25,622 nucleotides of DNA from Bacillota bacterium (GCA_003343995.1 QAKE01000049.1:1-25622), one strand, 5' to 3'; shown: positions 6,631 to 14,450, numbered from the stretch's first letter. The notes: a model not told the origin generated them from the sequence alone. Program-made: numbers and translations.

Positions 6631-8307
6631 ATGCCTGTCCCCAGCCTTACGGCGCAAAGCTTCGCCGAACTCTATCAATGGAAATATCTTGCGATCTATT
6701 TGGCGATCAGCGCGCTCAACACCGTGCTGCTGTTGTTTGCTTCGTCCAAATTTTTGCTGGTTTTTCAGCAGTGCGGCTATAAAAAAAGGGAATATTCCAA
6801 GTGGTTCATGAGCCGGAACAACGCGTATATCATGCGGCTCGGCGTGTTGTGCGTGCTGGCGTTCCTGTTTTTCTGCGTGCTCTCCTCCACCTTTGCCGGC
6901 ATCGTGGGGGAATTTATCGCTTCGTACGTGGGGTTCGCTTCGTATATCCTCTTTGTTTTGGCGTACATCAACACCGAACGCCACGTCAACGCCAAGGTGC
7001 AGCTGAAAAAAACGCACCGCATGGTGCGCCTTTGCGTAACGTATTGCATCTTTTTATTCGCCATGACCTTCGGCGTCATCACGCTGGCGAACGCAATCGT
7101 CTTTTGGTCGAAGGGGGAAATCCTCGCGCTTTTGATGAATTCCGTCTTGTGCGCAACCCCTCTCGCGGCGCCCCTCGTGCTGATTTTGGCGGCGCTCGTC
7201 AACGCGCCCTTCGAGAACATGAACAACCGCCGTTATATCAACCGCACGAAGCGCAAGCTGGAAAATTCCGCCGTCATCAAAATCGGCATTACGGGAAGTT
7301 ACGGCAAAACGGGCGTAAAAAATATCCTGCGCACCATCCTTTCGCAAAAATACCGCGTGCTCGCCACCCCCGGTTCGTATAACACGCCCCTCGGCGTGGC
7401 GCTCACCGCCAAAAAACTCGACAGCACGCACGACGTGTTCATCGCGGAGATGGGCGCGCGGCACGTGGGGGATATTTCCGATCTGGCGAGTCTGGTCAAA
7501 CCGCAGTACGCCGTGCTCACGGGGGTGAACAACCAGCATCTCGAAACCTTCAAGACGGAGGAAAACATCAAGCTGACGAAATTCGAGCTTTTCGAGAATT
7601 TGCCGGAACACGCCTGCGGATTTTTCAGCGCGGACAACGACGTCTGCCGCGAGCTTTACGCCGACGCGCATTGCGAAAAGTTCCTCGCGGGCATTCACGG
7701 GGAGTTCGTGTGCGCCGATCAGATCGCGCAGGAAGAAAACGGCTCAACCTTTATGCTGAGAATTGCGGGGGAACGCGGCGTAAAGTGTAACACCGCGCTG
7801 CTCGGCAAGCATAATATTAGTAATATATGCCTCGCGGCGGCGGTCGCCTACAAAATCGGGCTTACGCCCAAGGAGATCGCCGAGGGTATCAACCGTCTGC
7901 GCGCCGTAAGCCACCGTCTGGAGATGGTGACGAACAACAAGGATATCCGCATCATAGACGATTCGTACAATTCCAACCGCGACGGCGTGAAGGCGGCGCT
8001 GGAAGTGCTTTCCGGTTTCGAGGGGCGCAAAATCGTGCTCACGCCGGGGCTGGTGGAGCTGGGCAAGGACGAGGCGTTCGCCAATTACGAAATGGGCAAG
8101 GAACTTGCCGCCGTCGCCGATATCCTCATCGTCATCGGCAGGCACAACGGCGAAATGCTCATCAAGGGCTGGCTGGAAAGCGGCCGCAGCGGAGAGGACG
8201 CGTTTTTCGCAAAGAGCCTTGCCAAGGGCAACGAAAAACTCAACGAAATCATGCGGGCGGGCGACGTCGTGCTGTTTGAAAACGATTTGCCCGACACCTA
8301 TTCTTAA
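6631..8307 (+). CDS. murF: MurF-like ligase with N-terminal membrane domain
   Basis: 558 residues. Residues 1-195 hold about five hydrophobic helices (near 19-45, 67-88, 91-113, 134-159, 164-191). From about 215 on it is a Mur ligase: ATP loop ITGSYGKTGVKN (Lys226), TPGSYNTPLGVALT, FIAEMGARHVGDI, GVNNQHLETFKTEENI, RLEMVTNNKDIRIIDDSYNSN. These are MurF-type strings (addition of D-Ala-D-Ala to the UDP-MurNAc-tripeptide). The normal soluble N-terminal substrate domain of MurF is absent and replaced by membrane helices. The start at 6631 is chosen because GGAGG (6618-6622) lies eight bases before it; an in-frame ATG at 6616 overlaps that ribosome site. The following ddl makes the D-Ala-D-Ala substrate. 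Whether this is the essential MurF or a paralogue cannot be told from the window. Confidence 0.88.
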   Translation: MPVPSLTAQSFAELYQWKYLAIYLAISALNTVLLLFASSKFLLVFQQCGYKKREYSKWFMSRNNAYIMRLGVLCVLAFLFFCVLSSTFAGIVGEFIASYVGFASYILFVLAYINTERHVNAKVQLKKTHRMVRLCVTYCIFLFAMTFGVITLANAIVFWSKGEILALLMNSVLCATPLAAPLVLILAALVNAPFENMNNRRYINRTKRKLENSAVIKIGITGSYGKTGVKNILRTILSQKYRVLATPGSYNTPLGVALTAKKLDSTHDVFIAEMGARHVGDISDLASLVKPQYAVLTGVNNQHLETFKTEENIKLTKFELFENLPEHACGFFSADNDVCRELYADAHCEKFLAGIHGEFVCADQIAQEENGSTFMLRIAGERGVKCNTALLGKHNISNICLAAAVAYKIGLTPKEIAEGINRLRAVSHRLEMVTNNKDIRIIDDSYNSNRDGVKAALEVLSGFEGRKIVLTPGLVELGKDEAFANYEMGKELAAVADILIVIGRHNGEMLIKGWLESGRSGEDAFFAKSLAKGNEKLNEIMRAGDVVLFENDLPDTYS

Positions 8308-8333
8308 ACGCAGGAAAAAACATATCGCGGCAG

Positions 8334-8358
8334 GATAATGCCTTTCGGCTTATTTTGT
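8334..8358 (+). terminator. Weak hairpin after the MurF-like gene
   Basis: GATAA-T-GCC (8334-8342, one bulged T) pairs with GGCTTATT (8347-8354) around a TTTC loop, followed by TTG. It could slow or partly end transcription before ddl; the T tract is short. Confidence 0.3.
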
Positions 8359-8408
8359 TGCGGTATTTCAAAGCACCGAAGCGGAAAATAAAGCGGAGGT
8401 GTTTTTTT

Positions 8409-9518
8409 ATGCGTAAAAATGTTTTGGTGGTGTTCGGCGGGCAGAGTACGGAGCACGATATTTCGGTGCTGACGGGCGTGATGTGCCTTTCCGCGCTGCA
8501 AAGCGAAAAATACGCGGCGTACCCCGTGTACGTTTCGCGGGAGGGGAGCTGGCATTGCGGCGAGGAACTGCGCGAGCTGTCCTTTTATTCCGAAAAGCGG
8601 AAGCTGCCGCAAAAGGCGTGCCTGCTCGGCGGCGACGACACGCTCTATAAAATCGGAAAACACGGCAAATTGAAACCGCTTTTGAAGGCGGCGTGCATCG
8701 TCAACTGTCTGCACGGCGCGCGGGGAGAGGACGGCGCGCTCGCCGCGGTGGCGGCGCTCAGCGGCATTCCCCTCGTCGGTTCGGACATGGCGGCGTCCTC
8801 CGCGGCGTTCGACAAGGTCGCCACGAAATACGCGCTGAAGGGGCTGGGCATCAAAACGCTGCCCTTCGTCAACCTCGAATCGGAGGACGATTTGGCGAAG
8901 GCGGAAAAACTCCTCGGCTATCCCATGTTCGTCAAGCCGGCGCGGCAAGGCTCGTCCATCGGCGTGAACAAGGCGGAAAACCGCGCGGAGGCGGAGCGCA
9001 GCGTCAACAAGGCGCGCAAGTTCGATACGAAGGTGCTGGCGGAAAAATTCGCCGCGGGCAAGCTGGAAATCAACGCCGCCGCCTACCGCAGAAAGGGGGA
9101 AATCGTCGTTTCGGAATGTGAAATGCCGGCGACGGAAAACCGCTTTTTGACCTTCGAGGACAAATACATAAAGGGCGAACGGCTCTTTCCCGCGCCCATC
9201 GATAAAAAACTTTCCGATAAAATCCGCGCCGTCACGGCGAAGGTATACGCGGGGCTGGACTGCTCGGGCGTCGTGCGGGTGGATTTTCTCGTCAGCGGGG
9301 GCGAGGTATACGTCAACGAGGTCAACACCGTTCCCGGTTCGCTGGCGTATTACCTGTTCTGCGACACCTTCAAGCAGTTTTCCGCCGTTCTGGAGGAGAT
9401 GATCGAGGAGGCGCTCGCGCAGTTCAACGCCAAACAGACGCTGATCCGCCGTTTCGATTGCAATATTTTGGAAAGCGCCGGCGCGAAGGGCGGCAAACGC
9501 TTTGACAAAAAGCGGTAA
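8409..9518 (+). CDS. ddl: D-alanine--D-alanine ligase
   Basis: 369 residues, full length. ATP-grasp enzyme that joins two D-alanines for peptidoglycan. VVFGGQSTEHDISVLTG (7-23) is the N-terminal Ddl signature; LHGARGEDGALAAVAALSGIP (101-121) covers the first substrate loop; FVKPARQGSSIGVNKA (174-189) is the ATP-grasp lysine and glycine loop; VRVDFLV...VYVNEVNTVPGS (289-311) carries the Mg-binding Asp, Glu and Asn. The start ATG 8409 follows GCGGAGG; the frame is open upstream without a ribosome site. Cytoplasmic, acts just before the MurF step encoded upstream. The icd promoter overlaps its last codons. Confidence 0.95.
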   Translation: MRKNVLVVFGGQSTEHDISVLTGVMCLSALQSEKYAAYPVYVSREGSWHCGEELRELSFYSEKRKLPQKACLLGGDDTLYKIGKHGKLKPLLKAACIVNCLHGARGEDGALAAVAALSGIPLVGSDMAASSAAFDKVATKYALKGLGIKTLPFVNLESEDDLAKAEKLLGYPMFVKPARQGSSIGVNKAENRAEAERSVNKARKFDTKVLAEKFAAGKLEINAAAYRRKGEIVVSECEMPATENRFLTFEDKYIKGERLFPAPIDKKLSDKIRAVTAKVYAGLDCSGVVRVDFLVSGGEVYVNEVNTVPGSLAYYLFCDTFKQFSAVLEEMIEEALAQFNAKQTLIRRFDCNILESAGAKGGKRFDKKR

Positions 9519-9530
9519 ATCCGCTATAAT
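9502..9530 (+). promoter_or_regulatory. Consensus promoter of icd with inverted repeat in the spacer
   Basis: -35 TTGACA (9502-9507), 17-base spacer, -10 TATAAT (9525-9530), both perfect consensus. The -35 box overlaps the 3' end of ddl. AGCGG (9511-9515) and CCGCT (9521-9525) form a palindrome inside the spacer. The leader before ATG 9561 is about 24 bases and contains GGAGA. Confidence 0.85.
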
Positions 9531-9560
9531 GTTTTCAAAAGAAAAAAACGGAGAATACGC

Positions 9561-10760
9561 ATGGAAAAAATCAAGATGTCAACGCCGCTCGTGGAAATGG
9601 ACGGCGACGAGATGACGAGGGTTTTGTGGCAGTGGATCAAGGAACTGCTCATCGAGCCGTTCGTCGATTTAAAGACGGAATACTACGATTTGGGGCTGAA
9701 GCACCGCGACGAAACGGACGATAAGGTCACCGTCGATTCGGCGCTCGCCACCAAAAAATACGGCGTTGCCGTCAAGTGCGCCACCATCACCCCCAACGCG
9801 CAGCGGGTGGAGGAATATAAGCTCAAAAAGATGTGGAAGAGCCCTAACGGCACCATTCGCGCCCTTCTGGACGGCACGGTGTTCCGCGCGCCCATTCTGC
9901 TTGAAAGCGTAACGCCCTACATTCCCACGTGGAAAAAGCCCATCGTCATCGCCCGTCACGCGTACGGCGATATTTACAAGGCGGTGGACATGAAAGTCGG
10001 GGAGGGGAAGGTGGAGCTCGTTTACACCGACAAAGCGGGCAGGGAAACCCGCATGACGGTGCACGAATTCGGCGGCGACGGCGTGGCGCTCGGCATGCAC
10101 AATACCGATAAATCCATCTATTCTTTCGCGCGCGCCTGCTTTAACTACGCGCTCGACATGAAAATGCCGCTCTGGTTTTCCACCAAGGACACCATTTCCA
10201 AGGTGTACGACCACCGTTTCAAGGACATCTTCGCGGAGGTTTACGAAAACGAGTATAGGGAAAAATTCGCGGCGGCGGGCATCGAATACATGTATACCCT
10301 CATCGATGACGTCGTGGCGCGCATCGTGCGCTCGGAAGGGGGCGTCGTGTGGGCGTGCAAGAATTACGACGGCGACGTGATGAGCGACATGGTCGCCACC
10401 GCGTACGGCTCGCTGGCGATGATGACCTCCGTGCTCGTTTCGCCCGACGGCGTGTACGAATACGAGGCGGCGCACGGCACGGTCACGCGGCACTATTATA
10501 AGTATATCGATGGGGGCGAAACCTCCACCAACCCCGTGGCGACGATCTTCGCATGGACGGGCGCGCTGGCAAAGCGCGGGGAGCTCGATGGCAACGCCGC
10601 CCTCACCGACTTCGCAAAGCGGCTGGAAAACGCCACGCTCGCCACCATCGAGGCGGGGGAAATGACGGGCGATTTGGTTCCGCTCTTCAAAAAAGAGGGC
10701 GTAACGCCCAAAAAGCTCGAAAGCCGCGCGTTTTTGCAGGCGATCGCCAAAAGGATATAA
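9561..10760 (+). CDS. icd: NADP-dependent isocitrate dehydrogenase, eukaryote-like class
   Basis: 399 residues, oxidises isocitrate to 2-oxoglutarate with NADP. It belongs to the homodimeric class shared with mitochondrial and cytosolic eukaryotic enzymes rather than the E. coli class: MWKSPNGTIRALLDGTVFR (91-109, isocitrate phosphate-binding Ser95 and Asn97, Arg100, Arg109), IARHAYGDIYKAVD (130-143), DDVVARIVRSEGGVVWACKNYDGDVMSDMVA (catalytic Asp cluster) and EAAHGTVTRHY (NADP 2'-phosphate loop). The start ATG 9561 follows GGAGA. No other TCA genes are near, so in this probable anaerobe it likely supplies 2-oxoglutarate for glutamate. Its terminator has been split by the mobile element that follows. 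Confidence 0.96.
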   Translation: MEKIKMSTPLVEMDGDEMTRVLWQWIKELLIEPFVDLKTEYYDLGLKHRDETDDKVTVDSALATKKYGVAVKCATITPNAQRVEEYKLKKMWKSPNGTIRALLDGTVFRAPILLESVTPYIPTWKKPIVIARHAYGDIYKAVDMKVGEGKVELVYTDKAGRETRMTVHEFGGDGVALGMHNTDKSIYSFARACFNYALDMKMPLWFSTKDTISKVYDHRFKDIFAEVYENEYREKFAAAGIEYMYTLIDDVVARIVRSEGGVVWACKNYDGDVMSDMVATAYGSLAMMTSVLVSPDGVYEYEAAHGTVTRHYYKYIDGGETSTNPVATIFAWTGALAKRGELDGNAALTDFAKRLENATLATIEAGEMTGDLVPLFKKEGVTPKKLESRAFLQAIAKRI

Positions 10761-10765
10761 AAAAG

Positions 10766-10778
10766 AAAAAACGCGGCG
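10766..10778 (+). terminator. Left arm of the icd terminator, separated by the insertion
   Basis: AAAAAACGCGGCG is complementary at 12 of 13 positions to CGCCGGGTTTTTT at 19498-19510. Joined across the element they would form a normal intrinsic terminator six bases after the icd stop codon. Confidence 0.7.
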
Positions 10779-10787
10779 CTGAAAAAG

Positions 10788-10810
10788 CGCTCTTCTCTTA
10801 GGGATTTTTT
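10788..10810 (+). repeat. Left terminal inverted repeat of the element
   Basis: CGCTCTTCTCTTAGGG followed by six or more T. It matches the reverse complement of 19471-19493 at 21 of 23 positions. Confidence 0.75.
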
Positions 10811-10856
10811 AAAACATTAAAAATTTATAGGAAATTGCACTTTCAAGCGGAGAAAC

Positions 10857-10893
10857 AATCAGATTCCATTACGGAGTCTGATTTTTCTTTTTA
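10857..10893 (+). terminator. Intrinsic terminator at the left end of the element
   Basis: AATCAGATTCC (10857-10867) and GGAGTCTGATT (10873-10883) form an 11-bp stem with one G-T pair and a 5-base loop, followed by TTTTCTTTTT. It replaces the split icd terminator and shields the cargo from icd transcription. Confidence 0.88.
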
Positions 10894-10964
10894 TATAATG
10901 TTGTATTAAAGGAAAAATATAAAAACTTTTAATAATATTCTTTTACCACACAGGTCATTACACA

Positions 10965-10993
10965 TTGACTTTTTTAAAATAATCGCTTATAAT
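10965..10993 (+). promoter_or_regulatory. Strong promoter of the structured RNA
   Basis: -35 TTGACT (10965-10970), 17-base spacer, -10 TATAAT (10988-10993). The first base of the closing helix of the RNA (11001) lies eight bases after the -10 box. Confidence 0.8.
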
Positions 10994-10999
10994 AAGTAT

Positions 11000-11276
11000 G
11001 CTACAATTCGAAATCTCACATTTTGGGATATCGCACTAAGTTTATAATTATAAACCAACAGATATAATCTAGGTAGGATTATATCTCTTATCGTGTTTAC
11101 AAAATCTGTTGGTTAAACAATAGTGTGAGTGAACGAGTTGTAGCAAACTTACGAGAAAGGTATATTCTATATTTGCCGTGTATCGTAAGATATGCGGCAT
11201 CTTATTTATGTCAATTCGATTAAAGGCAAAGAGCCGCTTGGAGATAAAATTTGTTTCCAAACGGTTCTTTTTGTTT
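11000..11276 (+). ncRNA. Structured RNA or cis-regulatory leader, family unknown
   Basis: No reading frame fits. A long helix closes the first 144 bases: CTACAATTCG (11001-11010) with CGAGTTGTAG (11134-11143), a 4x4 internal loop, then CTCACATT (11015-11022) with AGTGTGAG (11122-11129). Inside are a small hairpin GTTTAT-AATT-ATAAAC, and AACCAACAGAT (11053-11063) with ATCTGTTGGTT (11104-11114). AGATATAATC (11060-11069) can pair with GATTATATCT (11077-11086) and competes for AGAT, so two conformers are possible. Downstream, CTTACGA/TCGTAAG (11148-11154, 11183-11189) competes with a GUAA-loop hairpin at 11175-11198. It ends in a strong terminator just before the SLOG gene. It does not match any riboswitch I know; the closed long-helix shape is also compatible with a 6S-like RNA. 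Either a free small RNA or an attenuator of the next gene. Confidence 0.5.
11228..11276 (+). terminator. Intrinsic terminator between the structured RNA and the SLOG gene
   Basis: AAAGAGCCGCTTGGA (11228-11242) pairs with TCCAAACGGTTCTTT (11256-11270), with one G-T pair and one mismatch, followed by TTGTTTATT. The ribosome site of the next gene begins four bases later. Confidence 0.8.
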
Positions 11277-11289
11277 ATTAGGAGTGTCT

Positions 11290-11859
11290 ATGAAAACTTG
11301 TTGCTTTTTAGGACATAGAAAAATTGACGAAACAGAAGAACTTAAAAGTCGGTGAAAATCCATAATTACTTATTTAATTGAAGATGAAAAAGTTGAAGTG
11401 TTTTTATTTGGAAGTAGGAGCGATTTCAACTCTCTTTGCCACGCCATTGTTACCGAATTAAAAGAAAAATATCCGAATATACAAAGACGTGCTTATACGT
11501 GCCGCAGTGAAACGTGTACGTTAGAAAGTGAACGGGCTTATTGGGAAGAAATTTATTCACATTTTGAAAAGCACCCCGTTACTTTGCTTGGCGTTGAAGA
11601 AGAAATTGAGCATAAAACTAAATGGACGTCAGGAAGAGCACAGTACGTTGAACGTAATCAAGCAATGATAGATGATAGCGATTTTTGCGTTTTTTATTAT
11701 GATGAAAACTACTTGCCTAAACGAAGAAAAAGCTCTTGGCGAGATTTTACTGACTATCAACCTAAAAGCGGCACAAGTATTGCCTATAAATACGCTACAA
11801 GAGAATGTAAAGACAATAAAAAGGTTATTATTTATAATATTTATGAAAAACATATATAA
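11290..11859 (+). pseudogene. SLOG-family (DUF1273/YpsA-like) gene broken by one in-frame TGA
   Basis: From ATG 11290 (behind AGGAG) the frame gives MKTCCFLGHRKIDETEELKSR, then TGA at 11353-11355, then continues in the same frame for 168 codons to TAA at 11857. Both parts belong to one protein: CCFLGHRKI is the nucleotide-binding N-terminal strand of the family, FLFGSRSDFNSLCHAIVTELKEKYP the next, and later YVERNQAMIDDSDFCVFYYDEN and TDYQPKSGTSIAYKYA. In relatives as I remember them the stop position is a leucine, so TTA to TGA is the likely change. SLOG proteins sense or cleave nucleotide ligands; this clostridial subfamily has no known role. TGA is used as a normal stop elsewhere in the window, so recoding is unlikely; a restart at the internal ATG 11398 would lack the first nucleotide-binding strand. 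Confidence 0.8.
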
Positions 11860-11886
11860 TTGTTTTTGTTGAAAGGTGAAAACAAA

Positions 11887-11915
11887 TTGAAAAATTAGAT
11901 AAAAAGTGCTAAAAT
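11887..11915 (+). promoter_or_regulatory. Promoter of the lipoprotein gene
   Basis: -35 TTGAAA (11887-11892), 17-base spacer, -10 TAAAAT (11910-11915), 31 bases before the ATG at 11947. The surrounding sequence is AT-rich, so chance matches are more likely than elsewhere. Confidence 0.5.
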
Positions 11916-11946
11916 ATACAAAAGGAAACAAAAGGTATAAAAGAAA

Positions 11947-12753
11947 ATGAAAAAATTATCAATGTTTTTAGTTATAATGTTGTCATTAACAATGATTTTC
12001 GGGCTTTCTGCTTGTAATAATAATGAGGATGAAAACTCCCCTGAGTCTTATCCATATACGGTTACTTTTAATACAAATGGAGGTTCTACTGTAAGTTCAA
12101 AAAATATGGATGTAATTTTATATTCACCTACTACCATTAAACAAGACTTTGTTTTTCAGGGTTGGTTTTTTGATGAAAACTTTACATCCCCTGTTAGCTT
12201 CCCTCTATCCGTTGATTCTAATTTTACTGTTTATGCAAAATGGAAAGAAACGTTGCAAAGTATGAAAAAAAGATTTGCTGATTTTATGAAGGAAAAAGAT
12301 TACGTAATAGAAAAAGAGCTTCCAAAGGATGAACTAAATTTTTCACATTCATACAAAATTCAAGCAATAGGTGGATCCTTTATTACTTATACTTGGGAAC
12401 GAGTTTATATTAGCCCTATCGACAGTTCTTATAGCACTAAAATAACATATAATATAGATTTTGAATTTGGTGATTTAACTACTGCAAGAGGTACAGCTTC
12501 ATATATTCATAATTCCAGTACCGGCGTATGTTCTGCAGGTTTTGATTTTTACAGTATGAGGTTAGAAGGTAGAACATATTTGTTTAATGAAATTTATGAA
12601 AGTTTTTATGATTCAACGAATATGTCTTACACTCAAGATGATTGCATTAGCGATATTCAAAAAGCTTTTTTGGGAGCAATTAACGACTTGAATTCCGAAC
12701 TTGTTTCTGCCAGAGTTTATGGCTATATTTTGGATTATGAGAATTATAACTAA
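11947..12753 (+). CDS. Lipoprotein with one InlB-type B-repeat
   Basis: 268 residues. Signal peptide with lipobox LSAC, lipidated Cys23. Residues about 37-95 are one Listeria-Bacteroides (InlB B-repeat, beta-grasp) module: YTVTFNTNGGSTVSSK ... VFQGWFFDENFTSPVSFP ... FTVYAKW. Such modules are usual in surface proteins of gut Bacillota. Residues 96-268 begin with a basic amphipathic helix (LQSMKKRFADFMKEKDYVIEKE) and go on as a beta-rich unknown domain with many aromatic residues. The protein should be anchored on the outer face of the membrane. The ribosome site is weak (AAAGG). Cotranscription with the next gene is likely (13-base gap). AT-rich codon use marks it as element cargo. Ligand unknown. 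Confidence 0.8.
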   Translation: MKKLSMFLVIMLSLTMIFGLSACNNNEDENSPESYPYTVTFNTNGGSTVSSKNMDVILYSPTTIKQDFVFQGWFFDENFTSPVSFPLSVDSNFTVYAKWKETLQSMKKRFADFMKEKDYVIEKELPKDELNFSHSYKIQAIGGSFITYTWERVYISPIDSSYSTKITYNIDFEFGDLTTARGTASYIHNSSTGVCSAGFDFYSMRLEGRTYLFNEIYESFYDSTNMSYTQDDCISDIQKAFLGAINDLNSELVSARVYGYILDYENYN

Positions 12754-12766
12754 AGGGAAATAAAAG

Positions 12767-13753
12767 ATGAGAATTTCTTATACACTAACAACACAGTCAT
12801 GTCCTTCGTGTGGACACGTATTTAAAAGGTCTAACAGTTTGTGGTTATACATCGTGGTTTTAGCGTTATTACCGATTTCATTACCTACGCTTATAGCATT
12901 TAATTTTTTATCTGAAAAAGTTTTTTTATCTCCATCTGTTCCAACAATTGGGAATCCGATAAAAACCTGTCCAAAATGTGGTTTGAAAGTAAAAAGTGGA
13001 AAAGTTGAAAAAGAAAGCCTATCTAAAGTTGAGTTATTAGACTATCAATTTAGATGGTTATTTAGACTAAGCTACTTACTTGGTGGAATTGCAATTTTAT
13101 TTTTAATTGGCTTTATATTTGGTTTGTTTGATTACGATAATACGGTTTTATATTGTCTATATATTTCATTAGGGGCAGCATTTATAATATTTATAATTGC
13201 CTATATATATAGAAAAAAATCAAATAATATTTCTAAAGACGATAACGCCAACACAAAAGCAACGTCTACTGCTACACTTCCAATAGTTGACCCTATTGCA
13301 ATTGCTAAAATAACAAGCGAAATAGAAGAAGAAAAAGAAAATAAAAGAGATGCTTTTTATCAACATTTATTATTAATACCAAGAGATTTTGCTTTTAACA
13401 ATGGGTATATTGAAGAATATAAACAAAATGAACTAGAAATCGGTGCTTCTATTTGTTCCCACTTAAAAGTTTATGAAACGATGTTTGGTCAATTTTATGA
13501 TAGTGATAATGAAAACGATAAAGACACTGCGCTTGCATTAGAAGAATTTGCTTTTGCAATTGGCATTTATTATTTGTTTGAATTAGATAAGGTTTATCCA
13601 AACATTAGAACTGGCGATATTATTGATATAATTAACGAATGTATTCCAGAACAGTTTAATATGCAATTATCATTGTTAGACAACACTGATTTGGAATATG
13701 TAGACAAAGAGGAACTTATAAAAATTATAAATAAAAAATTAAACTTTTTATAA
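12767..13753 (+). CDS. Membrane protein with N-terminal split zinc ribbon
   Basis: 328 residues. Two CxxC pairs, CPSC (12-15) and CPKC (68-71), frame the first hydrophobic segment (about 24-46), so the two halves of a zinc-ribbon-like unit are separated by a membrane helix or hairpin. Two further helices lie at about 100-121 and 127-148. After a Ser/Thr/Asn-rich linker (151-180) comes a soluble helical domain (about 185-328) with many acidic residues (YDSDNENDKDTALALEEFAFAIGIYYL) that I do not recognise. Start ATG 12767 behind AAAGGGA. The arrangement recalls bacterial proteins with a zinc ribbon next to membrane helices, function unknown. It forms a pair with the upstream lipoprotein and could be its membrane partner (inference). 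Confidence 0.75.
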   Translation: MRISYTLTTQSCPSCGHVFKRSNSLWLYIVVLALLPISLPTLIAFNFLSEKVFLSPSVPTIGNPIKTCPKCGLKVKSGKVEKESLSKVELLDYQFRWLFRLSYLLGGIAILFLIGFIFGLFDYDNTVLYCLYISLGAAFIIFIIAYIYRKKSNNISKDDNANTKATSTATLPIVDPIAIAKITSEIEEEKENKRDAFYQHLLLIPRDFAFNNGYIEEYKQNELEIGASICSHLKVYETMFGQFYDSDNENDKDTALALEEFAFAIGIYYLFELDKVYPNIRTGDIIDIINECIPEQFNMQLSLLDNTDLEYVDKEELIKIINKKLNFL

Positions 13754-14450
13754 CAACGAAGATGTTGTTAAAGCATATCGTTTTTGGTCGGCAAAATATT
13801 ATGATATGATAACTTGCGAAGGGAAAAAACCTGGAACAAGTACGATAACGGTTACAGTTGGAGACAAGACAGACAACTTTGATGTTGTGGTTTTATTTGA
13901 TCCAGAGATAAGAGTTTATGAGTCTGATGAAAATTGTTTTACAATTTTTACAGAGTTTCCCGCTGACACTAAGCTTAAAGTAAGTTTAAGTAATGAAAAT
14001 TATAATGAGGAACAAACGGTAACCCTTTTAGAAAACATTGTAGCAGAAAGTGAGGCAATCGTATTTTTCAATAATAAAGAAGAAACGCTTAATGGTAAGT
14101 TTAACTTAAAAATAGAACTTGCAGATATGTCTATTCAACCACAAAATTTGAAAGACTTGATAGGTGAAAATGGACAGTTTGTTAAAATGGAAGATACTAT
14201 GTACGAATTTACTTATAATCTACCTTATAAAACGTTAACGGAAATAATTCGTGAAACTGATTATAAAGATCTTACCATTTCTCAACAAATGGCTATTATT
14301 AGATGGATTGATAGAAGGTTTGAGTATTATGATGATTTGCAAGGCTCTTATCAAGGGTTGAAGTGGAAGGGTATAATATTTAACGAAGCGGCAGAAGAAT
14401 TTAATAAAACATATAATGAAGTTCATACGATTTATTATGGATACTGTTGA
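13752..14450 (+). pseudogene. 5'-truncated remnant of an Ig-like (BIG2) surface protein
   Basis: The frame is already protein-like upstream of the first ATG (13806): NNEDVVKAYRFWSAKYYD then ITCEGKKPGTSTITVTVGDKTDNFDVVV, the C-terminal half of a bacterial Ig-like group 2 domain, whose first half is missing. The frame enters directly from the end of the preceding gene and has no ribosome site before ATG 13806, no signal peptide and no promoter. The rest (to GYC at 14450) is a beta-rich and then helical segment with no recognised domain. I read it as the 3' part of a larger exported protein left after a deletion that joined it to the zinc-ribbon gene. A translated fragment from 13806 (214 residues) cannot be excluded. 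Confidence 0.55.

Noticed and set aside
9669..10493. 274-codon open frame on the minus strand within icd
   Set aside because: Antisense shadow of a strongly conserved enzyme gene; high GC at third positions makes such frames common here.
11000..11276. T-box, RNase P, tmRNA or group II intron as explanation of the structured RNA
   Set aside because: No T-box GGUGG core, no RNase P or tmRNA conserved blocks and no intron-encoded protein were seen.
11290..11400. TGA decoded as tryptophan or selenocysteine in the SLOG gene
   Set aside because: TGA is a normal stop in rsfS, nadD-yqeK and tsa genes, relatives have no Cys or Trp here as far as I recall, and no downstream SECIS-like stem was evident.
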